A stretch of 16,040 bases of DNA from Desulfatitalea sp. (lineage in GTDB: Bacteria; Desulfobacterota; Desulfobacteria; Desulfobacterales; Desulfosarcinaceae): the NCBI GenBank assembly GCA_018224505.1, contig JAGTVD010000065.1, positions 1-16,040 on the forward strand, given 5' to 3'. A model generated the notes under the pieces. The model saw nothing but the letters and a program-made list of their open reading frames with translations. It was not told the origin of the DNA and searched no databases. Every line of letters starts with the position of its first letter. The stretch's first letter is position 1. Position numbers and translations under genes: made by a program. Shown here one piece after another: positions 7,929 to 15,086 of the stretch.

Positions 7929-7985
7929 GAGGATAGTATCGGCGGTCCCCAAGTGAACTTTAGAAAAAAAACATAGGCGTTCTCC

Positions 7986-9272
7986 TTAATCTTCGAAATT
8001 ACCTTCCGGGCCTTTGTTGGAGGTGATGGCTTTGGCCCTTTCGATGATCCTGGCATCGGTCCACTCATCGGGATTTTCAATGCGCTGTGCTTTGGTGCCA
8101 GGATCGTGGCTGCCGGCTTTAAGAATGGCTTCGACGGCCAGAGGAGCGGTATCCTGGGCATTCAATACTTTGGTCATCATGTTGTAAACAAAGTTTTCCA
8201 CCCGCGCCGCCATACGATCACGGACTGCCTTGGGCTGGCTCAAGAGCTTGCTTTCAAAGGGGAGGTTGAGTTTTTTGAAATCTCCTTTTTTCCATCCCTG
8301 GGCTTGCGCATAGATCTGCATTTGATCCCACATCTCTTCTGTGGCGCCTTCGTTTTTGACCTTGATGAACTGGCCGTCGGCATCCAGGATGGCATTGCCG
8401 TAGTCGTTGACCTCCAATCCCCATGAAATCATTTGCAGCGCCGTGGCCACATTGGCTTTTGTGGTCAGAGTTTCCTGGGCGATCCGGCGCAGTCGGTCCG
8501 AGCTGTTTCCCGAGGTACCGTGCTGGGCGCCCGACACCTGGTAGGGTTTCAGGGCCGCGTGAATTTCAGCGGTGAGTTCCACCTGTATGCCCTGGTCGCT
8601 CGCTTCGATGCCATGGGTGGTGCCGTTGTTCAGGGCGATCCAGTTGGGGAAAATGGCGTGGGCATTGAGTCCCTGGATCAGAAAGAGGGCCTCCTGCCTA
8701 GTGGACAAACCAAATTTACCTTTTATTTCACCGACTTCGGTCTCAAGACCGGCCCACTCGGGCACATAGGGGTTCAAGGCGATACTGGCCAGCAGGTTAC
8801 GGTCGTCGGGCATGTGCGAGGCGTCAATGGCAATGGAAGTGATGCCGGCATCGAACATCGAAGGGATTTCGTTGCGGGCGGTTTCAATATCCTTATCATT
8901 TTTAATACCGTAGTGGTCTGCATGGATGGCGACGGGCACCGTGATTCCCATTTCATTGCAGAGGCTGTCCACGATGCGTGCCATATTCCAATAGTTGACT
9001 GCGCAGTAGGCAGTGGCGCCGCCTTCGGACTTGGCAATTTCGATGATCAACACCGAGTTGGCCCGCTGGGCTGCTCGCAGGGCACCACGAATGATCAGCT
9101 GGGTGCGGCCGTTGGCGGCTATGCAGATGCTGTGGCCCTTGGCCAGCATGGCCAGGTCGATAAATTTGCCGCTCACCAGCAGGGCCCGGGAGTTTGGGAA
9201 AAGGGCTTTTATGTTGGGTGGACGGCCGACTGCCAATGCTTTGGCAAAGTCCGATGGGGCGATATCCGCCAT
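7986..9272 (-). CDS. fba: Class II fructose-bisphosphate aldolase, long form
   Basis: The enzyme cleaves fructose 1,6-bisphosphate to dihydroxyacetone phosphate and glyceraldehyde 3-phosphate, or runs in reverse for gluconeogenesis, using Zn2+. The 428 residues show the class II landmarks: AIHADH (115-120, with the Asp and a metal His), GLETEVGEI (175-183), NNGTTHG (215-221, metal His220) and HGTSGNSSD (251-259, metal His251). The length exceeds the E. coli (359) and B. subtilis (285) enzymes. The additions are an N-terminal segment and a C-terminal extension past about residue 330, rich in Lys, Glu and Ala. The ribosome-binding site AGGAGG lies 7 nt before the ATG and suggests high expression. 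A promoter-like pair lies just upstream, and the two small genes follow. Confidence 0.92.
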   Translation of the reverse strand: MADIAPSDFAKALAVGRPPNIKALFPNSRALLVSGKFIDLAMLAKGHSICIAANGRTQLIIRGALRAAQRANSVLIIEIAKSEGGATAYCAVNYWNMARIVDSLCNEMGITVPVAIHADHYGIKNDKDIETARNEIPSMFDAGITSIAIDASHMPDDRNLLASIALNPYVPEWAGLETEVGEIKGKFGLSTRQEALFLIQGLNAHAIFPNWIALNNGTTHGIEASDQGIQVELTAEIHAALKPYQVSGAQHGTSGNSSDRLRRIAQETLTTKANVATALQMISWGLEVNDYGNAILDADGQFIKVKNEGATEEMWDQMQIYAQAQGWKKGDFKKLNLPFESKLLSQPKAVRDRMAARVENFVYNMMTKVLNAQDTAPLAVEAILKAGSHDPGTKAQRIENPDEWTDARIIERAKAITSNKGPEGNFED

Positions 9273-9300
9273 TTTGGTTCCTCCTTCTTGTTTAAAGAAA

Positions 9301-9329
9301 ATTCAAAAGACCGGGTAAGGGGCTGACAA
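9301..9329 (-). promoter_or_regulatory. Candidate sigma70 promoter for the aldolase gene
   Basis: Read leftward, TTGTCA (9329-9324; 5 of 6 consensus) and TTGAAT (9306-9301; 4 of 6) are spaced by 17 nt. Transcription would begin about 20 nt before the aldolase ATG. It would allow the aldolase unit to be expressed apart from the DUF4124 gene upstream. Confidence 0.45.
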
Positions 9330-9345
9330 AGTGTTTCAGTGCGCT

Positions 9346-9849
9346 CTATTCGGATGAACGAGCGGTTACGCGTTCATTGAACGCCTTCACCTGTTCTGAA
9401 TAGGTGTTGCGTTTCTCTTCATAGGCTTGGATGCGGGCGTTGAAAGCCTCGACTTTTGCGTTGTGCGCTTCGATTTCCTCCGCGGAGGCGATTTGGTCCT
9501 GTTCTTCATCCAGCAGGGTTCGTTCCTGAACAAGGGTTTCATACTCTTGATTCAGCGCGTTTTCCATATTTTCCAGCTGCTCCCGCTCCTGTTCCAGAGC
9601 GTCCAGGGACGCGGTTGTATCCTCGGGTTCGGCGGCCACCGCTTCGGAAGGCGCACCCGCTGGCGTCGTGGTCGTGGAGGGGGATTCATATGTCTGAATC
9701 CGTTCCCGTTGGTCCAGAGGCACCTTGCTCAAATCATCGGTGTAAAAGACGTTTCCATGCTCATCGATGTAACGGTAAAATTCCGCCATCGCGGGTGTAC
9801 TCACCACCAGGGCCAGCCATAGAATCACCAGAATGCGTGCTGTTTTCAT
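9346..9849 (-). CDS. DUF4124 domain exported protein with coiled coil
   Basis: The 167-residue protein begins with a clear Sec signal peptide (hydrophobic about 5-20, likely cleavage after AMA near residue 22). A DUF4124 domain follows at once: FYRYIDEHGNVFYTDDLSKVP (24-44) has the typical Y-x-D-x-x-G-x-x-x-Y/F-T-D pattern. A Thr/Pro/Ala-rich linker (about 55-80) leads to a long charged coiled coil (about 83-165, heavy in Glu and Gln). It therefore acts in the periplasm. DUF4124 proteins have no known reaction; an envelope or peptidoglycan-related role is a guess. The ATG at 9849 has AGGGG 9 nt upstream. It is followed 73 nt later by the aldolase gene. Confidence 0.88.
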   Translation of the reverse strand: MKTARILVILWLALVVSTPAMAEFYRYIDEHGNVFYTDDLSKVPLDQRERIQTYESPSTTTTPAGAPSEAVAAEPEDTTASLDALEQEREQLENMENALNQEYETLVQERTLLDEEQDQIASAEEIEAHNAKVEAFNARIQAYEEKRNTYSEQVKAFNERVTARSSE

Positions 9850-9861
9850 TCGCGATTACCC

Positions 9862-10017
9862 CTACTGTGTTGGTGCCAATACCCGCAAGGCCCCGTCAAT
9901 TGTTTCAGGGTCAAAAGCGGATTCCGAATACGGCATGCCGAAAGAAGGCGGCCCAATACTCAAAAAGAGATGCCGATCTTCGATCAACTGCTGTTTGGAA
10001 TTTCCTGCAACGTCCAC
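9862..10017 (-). CDS. Possible very small ORF in the DUF4124 leader (doubtful)
   Basis: An open frame ends at a TAG at 9862, 12 nt before the DUF4124 ATG, and is open as far as 10185. If the promoter at 10081-10110 is real, only the part from about 10074 down is transcribed. The first usable start is then a GTG at 10017, with AGGG about 5 nt upstream, giving 51 residues ending LRVLAPTQ. I recognise no family. The composition is not obviously junk, but no longer start has a ribosome-binding site. It may be just leader RNA. Confidence 0.22.
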   Translation of the reverse strand: MDVAGNSKQQLIEDRHLFLSIGPPSFGMPYSESAFDPETIDGALRVLAPTQ

Positions 10018-10058
10018 CCAAACCCTGACGAAGCCCTGTCGATGCCAGTTTGTTGCTG

Positions 10059-10088
10059 TTGTCGGTTTAAAATATATGCTACTATACG
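10059..10088 (+). promoter_or_regulatory. Weak candidate promoter for the lipoprotein-waaA unit
   Basis: TTGTCG (10059-10064) and TATACG (10083-10088) with an 18-nt spacer could drive the rightward lipoprotein gene. The -10 would overlap that of the leftward promoter, so the two would compete. The match is weak, but the position in the 343-nt spacer between divergent genes is right. Confidence 0.25.
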
Positions 10089-10110
10089 GCTGCATCCAAC
10101 AGGATGTCAA
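10081..10110 (-). promoter_or_regulatory. Near-consensus sigma70 promoter for the DUF4124 gene
   Basis: Read leftward, TTGACA (10110-10105, exact -35) and TATAGT (10086-10081, 5 of 6 for -10) are spaced by 18 nt. The predicted start near 10074 leaves a leader of about 225 nt before the DUF4124 ATG. It is the best promoter match in the window. Confidence 0.6.
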
Positions 10111-10192
10111 GGTGTCCGCGACCATTGTCAATGCGGTCTGAATGTTGCGGCGCATGGTGACCGATTGTGACCGAAAGGAAGTCAAGGGTGTA

Positions 10193-12246
10193 ATGGTGTG
10201 CTCTCTATCGCTTTTTCGTCAAAACATCAGCCGAAGTTGGTTGCGCTTGGGGATTGTTCTGTTGGTGACCATGCTCATCGGGTGCGGCTATCCGTTACCG
10301 CGCCCCACGGACGCTCCCCGACCCCCCATGGATGCCGAACAACAGCTCTACCTGGAGGCCGACCGGCTTTGGCGCCAGGGGGTGCTCGACCAGGCCATGA
10401 CGCACTTCAGCCGTTACCTTGCTCACTATCCCGGGGGACGCAATGCCGCTGAGGCGTTGCAACGACTCGGCGATATCTACCACCGCATGGGCGAACGCGA
10501 TCCTGCCCGGGCTTTCTACATGCGGGTGATCGAGCGGTTTCCCCAAACACCGGCGGCAGATGAGGCGCGCCTGGCGCTGATCGATTTGCTCATCGAGGAT
10601 GGCCGTTCCGAGGAAGCCATGGCAATGGCCGATGATTTGCTGTCCGGCGCATCCGATCCCGAGGTGCGCGAGGCGCTCTGGCGGCGTTTGTTGGAACTGC
10701 ATGCCGCCGCTGACGACTCGGTGCGCGTTGCCTGGTATGCATCCTTGCTGGGCAGGGAAGGGCCGGTGGAAGAGCGCGAACGTTGGGCGGAGCAGCTTCG
10801 GCAAGCCATTGCGCGGCTCGACATCGGTGAGATCGAGTGGCTGTGGGATCGTGTGGACGATCGGGGTGCGCGCGGTGATATGATGTACCGATACGGGGTG
10901 CTTCAAACGCTGGCCGAGAACGATGACGTGGCCTTGGAGGTGCTCGTTGCATTTCGCCGCAGCAACCCCGATCATCCTGACGCAACGGATGCGGCGGCCT
11001 TGGTCGATACCCTGACCCAACGATTGTCCTTTTCGCCCCTGACCTTAGGCTGTTTATTGCCGCTGAGTGGCTCCCACGAATCGTTCGGGCTACGGGTGCT
11101 GCAAGCGATCGAAATGGCGCTGAACACGGTCCGGGAGGGGGAGGCGCGGCTGCCGATCCGGCTGGTCGTGGAAGATACGGCTTCCAGTGACGAGGGGGCG
11201 GTGAAAGGGGTGCGTGCCCTGGCCAAGGCAGGCGTGGGTGCCATCATCGGTCCCATCATTACCGCTCCGGCCGCCGCCCTTGAGGCGCAGCGCTTGAAGA
11301 TCCCCATGGTGGCCTTCACCCAGCGCCCCGAGATCACCGACGTGGGCGATTACATCTTTCGTCACTTCATCACCCCTCAAAACCAGGTGAAGACACTGGT
11401 AGAGTATTTCATTACCGGCCTGGGGATGCGCCGGTTCGCTATCTTATACCCTGAAGAGGCGTACGGCAGAACCTTCATGCATCTTTTTTGGGATGAGGCG
11501 GCACGTCAGGGGGGGGCGTTGTGGCGGTGGTACCGTACGATTCCGACCAAACCGACTTTGCAACCACCATCGGCCGTCTTGTGGGACCCGACCATTCCGT
11601 GCCGACGGATTTACAAGCCCGCTCCAGGATTCAGCTGCCTGAGCAGCGTCGCAATTGGGGTGTGCGGAGCCGGGAAGGTGGTTCCGGGTACCCGGTGACC
11701 GATATCGCCGTTCGTTTGTCCGGTCTGTTTCATGAGGGCAGAGAGGTGAAAACGGACGATGTGCCCTTGCCGCCGTTCGATGTGCTTTTTATTCCTGATG
11801 GGCCCCGCGCCACCGGGCTCATCCTGCCACAATTGGCCTACCACGATGTGACGGATATCGTTCTGGCGGGCACCAATTTGTGGCACTCTCCGCAGTTGCT
11901 GGAGATGGCCCGTGAATTTGCCCAGAATGCCATTGTCGTGGACGGCTTTTTCAAGGAGAGTCAATTGGAGGTGGTTCGCCGATTCGTGGATGGTTATCGG
12001 GAGCTATATGCCATCGAGCCGGGATTGGTGGAGGCCTTCGCCTATGACACCGCACGGATGCTGTTCGATTTGGTCGACCAACCGGAACTGCGCTTGCGTA
12101 CCGAATTGCGCGATGCTCTGCAACAGGTGGTATTCGCCAACGGCGTGACCGGCACAACCCTGTTCGACCACCGTGGTGAAGCGCTCAAGACACTCAGTTT
12201 GCTACGCATACAGGGTAACCGGTTTGCTGAAATCGAACCGCAATGA
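10193..12246 (+). CDS. LppC/LpoA-like penicillin-binding-protein activator lipoprotein, interrupted by a frameshift
   Basis: Together the two frames encode about 684 residues. A lipoprotein signal ends at LIGC (lipid-modified Cys31). A TPR-like helical part follows (about 48-250, with YLEADRLWRQGVLDQAMTHF and similar repeats). From about 283 there is a type I periplasmic binding fold beginning LGCLLPLSGSHESFGLRVLQA, as in LppC/LpoA activators of peptidoglycan synthases. The first frame covers 10193 to the poly-G at 11509-11516 and then runs in nonsense to 11698. The second frame (VAVVPYDSDQTDF) continues to 12246. Nine G instead of eight would restore GGGVVAVVPYDSDQTDF, the expected strand. 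The ATG at 10193 has AAGGAAG 11 nt upstream; an in-frame ATG at 10142 lacks one. It ends in an ATGA overlap with waaA. A branched-chain-type solute-binding protein is the alternative. Confidence 0.8.
11509..11516 (+). repeat. Poly-G tract (8 G) at the frameshift point
   Basis: Eight consecutive G sit exactly where the lipoprotein coding frame jumps. One more G, or a -1 ribosomal slip on the run, joins the two halves. Candidate causes are sequencing or assembly error, slipped-strand phase variation, or recoding. Confidence 0.85.
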
Positions 12247-13541
12247 ACCCCTACTATTTGGCATACAACCTGTTCGGCGCCGGTATCGGTGCCGTCCTGC
12301 GGCCGCTCTTATGGTTGTACGCCCGGCGCGATGGTCACCAGGGCGAACGCTACCGGCAGCGGTTCGGGCACTACACCCAGGCGTTGCCAATTGGAGGGGC
12401 CTGCCATCCGCGGATCTGGCTGCATGCCGTCTCCGTGGGTGAGGTGGGTGTGGCGACTGCCATCGCCGGTGAGTTGAGGGCGCTGCTGCCCCATTGCCAT
12501 ATGGTCCTGTCCACTACCACCCTGCAGGGACTGGCCCGGGCCAAGGCACAACTGGACGCGGACACCCACTGTTTCTATGCGCCCCTTGACCTCTTGGGGC
12601 CGACCCGCAAGGCGATACGAATGGTACGGCCGGATGTACTGGCGCTGCTGGAAACCGAAATATGGCCCAACCTGATCGTTTCCGCCAGGCGTTCCGGCGC
12701 GCGAACGGCCATTCTCAACGGTCGCATTTCGGTGCGTGCCATCCACCGCTATCGCAAGATTCAACCCTTGATGGCGCATGTGCTGGGTCATATCGATTGC
12801 TTCAGCATGATATCTTCGGCGGATGCCCAGCGTATTGAATCCCTCGGGGCGGCGAAAAACCGGGTGCTGGTCAACGGCAATGCCAAGTTCGACAGCCCGG
12901 ATCCCAAACCGGACGGTGATCGGATTCGTCAATGGGCACTGCGTCTTTACGGTTTGCAGGAAGATACACCGGTCTTCGTGGCCGGTAGCACCCGCAATCC
13001 CGAGGAGCGGACCTTGCTCGAGGCGTTTATCCAAATGCGCCGCCTGTTTCCCCAGTTGGTTCTGGTGATTGCACCCCGTCATATCCACCGCGTGGCACAG
13101 GTGGCACAATGGGTGCGGGAAAAGGGCTTGGCGTGCCAGCGGCGCAGCACCTTGGCGCGTGAAAGCCGATCGGCCCCGGTGGTGCTATTGGATACCATCG
13201 GGGAGCTTTCGGCCACCTACAGCGTGGCCCGTTTCGTTTTTTGCGGGGGAAGCCTGGTGCCCAAGGGAGGGCAGAATTTGTTGGAACCGGCCCTTTGGGG
13301 AAAACCGGTCATGTATGGCGATTCCATGGAAGACTTTGCCGATGCCCGTGCCCTGATCCAGCGCGCCGGTGGCGGTTTCACCGTCCACAACGCCGAGCAG
13401 ATGGCGGCACTGGCCGTGCGCTGGCTGCAAAATCCGGAGAGCGCCCTGGCGGCCGGCCAAGCCGCGCGCCAGGCCATACAGGTCCATCGGGGCGCCGCCC
13501 GCCAACACGCCGCTGTTATCGCGCGCTTACTGCAAAATTGA
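12243..13541 (+). CDS. waaA: 3-deoxy-D-manno-octulosonic acid (Kdo) transferase
   Basis: WaaA moves Kdo from CMP-Kdo onto lipid A precursor at the cytoplasmic face of the inner membrane, joining lipid A to the LPS core. The 432 residues start with a short hydrophobic anchor (about 8-26). Motifs are GERYRQRFG (34-42, with the general-base Glu35 of the family), HAVSVGEV (61-68), ETEIWPN (137-143), LNGRIS (158-163), and the CMP-binding GGSLVPKGGQNLLEPA near residue 340. Length is typical for the GT30 family. The ATG overlaps the stop of the lipoprotein gene as ATGA, so a frameshift in that gene could reduce waaA translation. How many Kdo units it adds cannot be read from sequence. Confidence 0.95.
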   Translation: MNPYYLAYNLFGAGIGAVLRPLLWLYARRDGHQGERYRQRFGHYTQALPIGGACHPRIWLHAVSVGEVGVATAIAGELRALLPHCHMVLSTTTLQGLARAKAQLDADTHCFYAPLDLLGPTRKAIRMVRPDVLALLETEIWPNLIVSARRSGARTAILNGRISVRAIHRYRKIQPLMAHVLGHIDCFSMISSADAQRIESLGAAKNRVLVNGNAKFDSPDPKPDGDRIRQWALRLYGLQEDTPVFVAGSTRNPEERTLLEAFIQMRRLFPQLVLVIAPRHIHRVAQVAQWVREKGLACQRRSTLARESRSAPVVLLDTIGELSATYSVARFVFCGGSLVPKGGQNLLEPALWGKPVMYGDSMEDFADARALIQRAGGGFTVHNAEQMAALAVRWLQNPESALAAGQAARQAIQVHRGAARQHAAVIARLLQN

Positions 13542-13591
13542 TGCTCTCGAAGAATCCCTTGCAACGCTTCTGTCAAAAACCTTCGTGCTCA

Positions 13592-13635
13592 GGGCTCGCA
13601 CAAGAATAACTTCGAACTTATTTTTGCACGAACCC
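13592..13635. repeat. Imperfect 18-bp inverted repeat between waaA and pfkA
   Basis: Arms 13592-13609 and 13618-13635 pair at 14 of 18 positions plus one G-T, around an 8-nt loop centred on TTCGAA. It lies in the 145-nt spacer between convergent waaA and pfkA. It may be a shared transcript-end structure or one copy of an intergenic repeat. No clean T-run follows on either strand. Confidence 0.45.
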
Positions 13636-13686
13636 TAGTGCCGTGGCCGGCGATGCGCTTGAAATGTTCGTTGGGGTGCAGCCGGT

Positions 13687-15015
13687 TTATTTTGGGTTTT
13701 TCATTGGCACCTGACCGGTGGTCTCCATCACCGCAGACCATAGCTCCCCGGTGGGAGAGACCTGCTTGCGTCGGCTGGTCGCCGCCTCCATCGGGATGTG
13801 CACGAAGTGGTTGTTCCAGCGACCGATCACCACCTTGGTTTTTCCGGTCATGCCGGCATGGACGGCGTTTCGTCCCAGAAAGCCGCAAAACACACTGTCA
13901 TTGGCATTGGCCGGCAGGCTTCGAATCATGTAGCTGGGGTCGATATACTTGATGTTGACCTCCATGTTTTTGGACTTGAGAAAGTTGGCCATGGTATTTT
14001 TAAGAAAAATACCAATGTCATTGAGGCGGATGTTGCCCGATTCATCCGTCTCTCCGGTGGCGTTCTCGAAGAACTTCTGACCGGCCCCTTCCGCCACGAC
14101 GATGACTGCGTGGCCGCGGTGGGTCAATCGTTTTTCAAGAGCGGCCAGGAAACCATTGGGGCCATCGAGGTCGAAATCCACTTCAGGGATCAGCACGAAG
14201 TTCACATCCTGCTGGGCCAGCGCCGCCGTGGCGGCAATAAATCCTGAGTGCCGGCCCATGAGCTTGATCAAACCGATGCCGTTGGGGTAGCCCGCCGCTT
14301 CGTTATGGGCGCCGATGATGGCCTGGGTCGAGACATCCACGGCTGTTTCGAATCCGAAAGAGCGGGATATCATGTAGATGTCGTTGTCGATCGTCTTTGG
14401 GATGCCCACCACACTGATCTTCAGTTTGCGTTTGAGGATCTCGTCAGCAATGGCGACAGCGGCTCGCAATGTGCCGTCCCCGCCGATCATGAACAGAATC
14501 CCGATGTTCATCCGTTCCAGGCAGTCCACGATCTCGCCGATTTCCTGGGGACCGCGGGAGGATCCCAGTATCGACCCCCCCCGGTCGAGAATACCGGCTA
14601 CCGCGGCCGCATCCAGATCCATCACATCGTGACCATATTTGGGAATGAAACCCTGCAAGCCGTAGCGCATGCCGTAAATGGTGCGCACGCCATAGTGGTG
14701 GTAAAGCTCCAGAACGATGGAGCGGATGATGTCGTTGAGCCCCGGGCAGAGTCCGCCGCAAGTGACCAGGGCACACCGCAGTTTGCTGGGATCGAAATAG
14801 ATTTTCCTGCGGGGCCCGGCCAGTTCGAATGTGGGGAGGGGGCCTTTTTTCTTCAGATCGGCTTCAATTTCATCCAGGTGGATGTTGACCAGCACGCGAT
14901 CCTTATCCTCAATAAAGGATTGATGACTGGTGCCGTCCCCGTTGATAAGCGGGGAGATCACGCTGGCCTTACCGATATCTTTGATGCTGGTGTCGGTCAC
15001 TTCAATATGATGCAT
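13687..15015 (-). CDS. pfkA: 6-phosphofructokinase, probably ATP-dependent (group III-like)
   Basis: The enzyme phosphorylates fructose 6-phosphate to fructose 1,6-bisphosphate. The 442 residues carry GGLCPGLN (87-94, phosphate donor loop), GGDGT (178-182), GIPKTIDND (204-212, catalytic Asp) and MGRHSG (253-258, substrate binding). Gly in GGDGT argues for ATP, since pyrophosphate enzymes usually have GGDD. Lys in PKTIDND is shared by pyrophosphate enzymes and by the ATP-dependent trypanosome/plant type. The combination fits that ATP group. An N-terminal extension of about 75 residues before the fold also fits it. I chose the ATG at 15015, with AGAGGAG 8 nt upstream, over a GTG at 15090. It follows kdsD by 71 nt, probably in one operon. 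Confidence 0.92.
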   Translation of the reverse strand: MHHIEVTDTSIKDIGKASVISPLINGDGTSHQSFIEDKDRVLVNIHLDEIEADLKKKGPLPTFELAGPRRKIYFDPSKLRCALVTCGGLCPGLNDIIRSIVLELYHHYGVRTIYGMRYGLQGFIPKYGHDVMDLDAAAVAGILDRGGSILGSSRGPQEIGEIVDCLERMNIGILFMIGGDGTLRAAVAIADEILKRKLKISVVGIPKTIDNDIYMISRSFGFETAVDVSTQAIIGAHNEAAGYPNGIGLIKLMGRHSGFIAATAALAQQDVNFVLIPEVDFDLDGPNGFLAALEKRLTHRGHAVIVVAEGAGQKFFENATGETDESGNIRLNDIGIFLKNTMANFLKSKNMEVNIKYIDPSYMIRSLPANANDSVFCGFLGRNAVHAGMTGKTKVVIGRWNNHFVHIPMEAATSRRKQVSPTGELWSAVMETTGQVPMKNPK

Positions 15016-15023
15016 TACAAAAA

Positions 15024-15030
15024 CTCCTCT
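15024..15030 (-). promoter_or_regulatory. Ribosome-binding site that decides the pfkA start
   Basis: AGAGGAG on the minus strand lies 8 nt before the ATG at 15015. The longer reading from the GTG at 15090 would overlap the kdsD stop and adds 25 residues with no family likeness. Confidence 0.75.
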
Positions 15031-15086
15031 AAATAGGATACCTGTGTGACAAATGTCAGAAAGGTAAGCATGAAAAGCCCAACGGC

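Noticed and set aside
8433..9326. A 297-residue open frame on the plus strand opposite the aldolase gene
   Set aside because: It is a mirror of the aldolase codons, has no family likeness or ribosome-binding site, and the minus-strand protein has all class II aldolase motifs.
9931..9940. Perfect 10-bp palindrome CGGCATGCCG in the DUF4124 leader
   Set aside because: A single short palindrome is expected by chance in GC-rich DNA; no second copy was seen near the promoter.
11521..11698. Two overlapping frames read as a deliberate dual-coding region
   Set aside because: The first frame after the G-run has no protein-like continuation and simply runs to the next stop; only the second frame matches the expected fold.
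13250..13310. Gln instead of His in the waaA motif GGQNLLEPA
   Set aside because: I recall Gln at this place in many non-enterobacterial Kdo transferases, so it is ordinary family variation.
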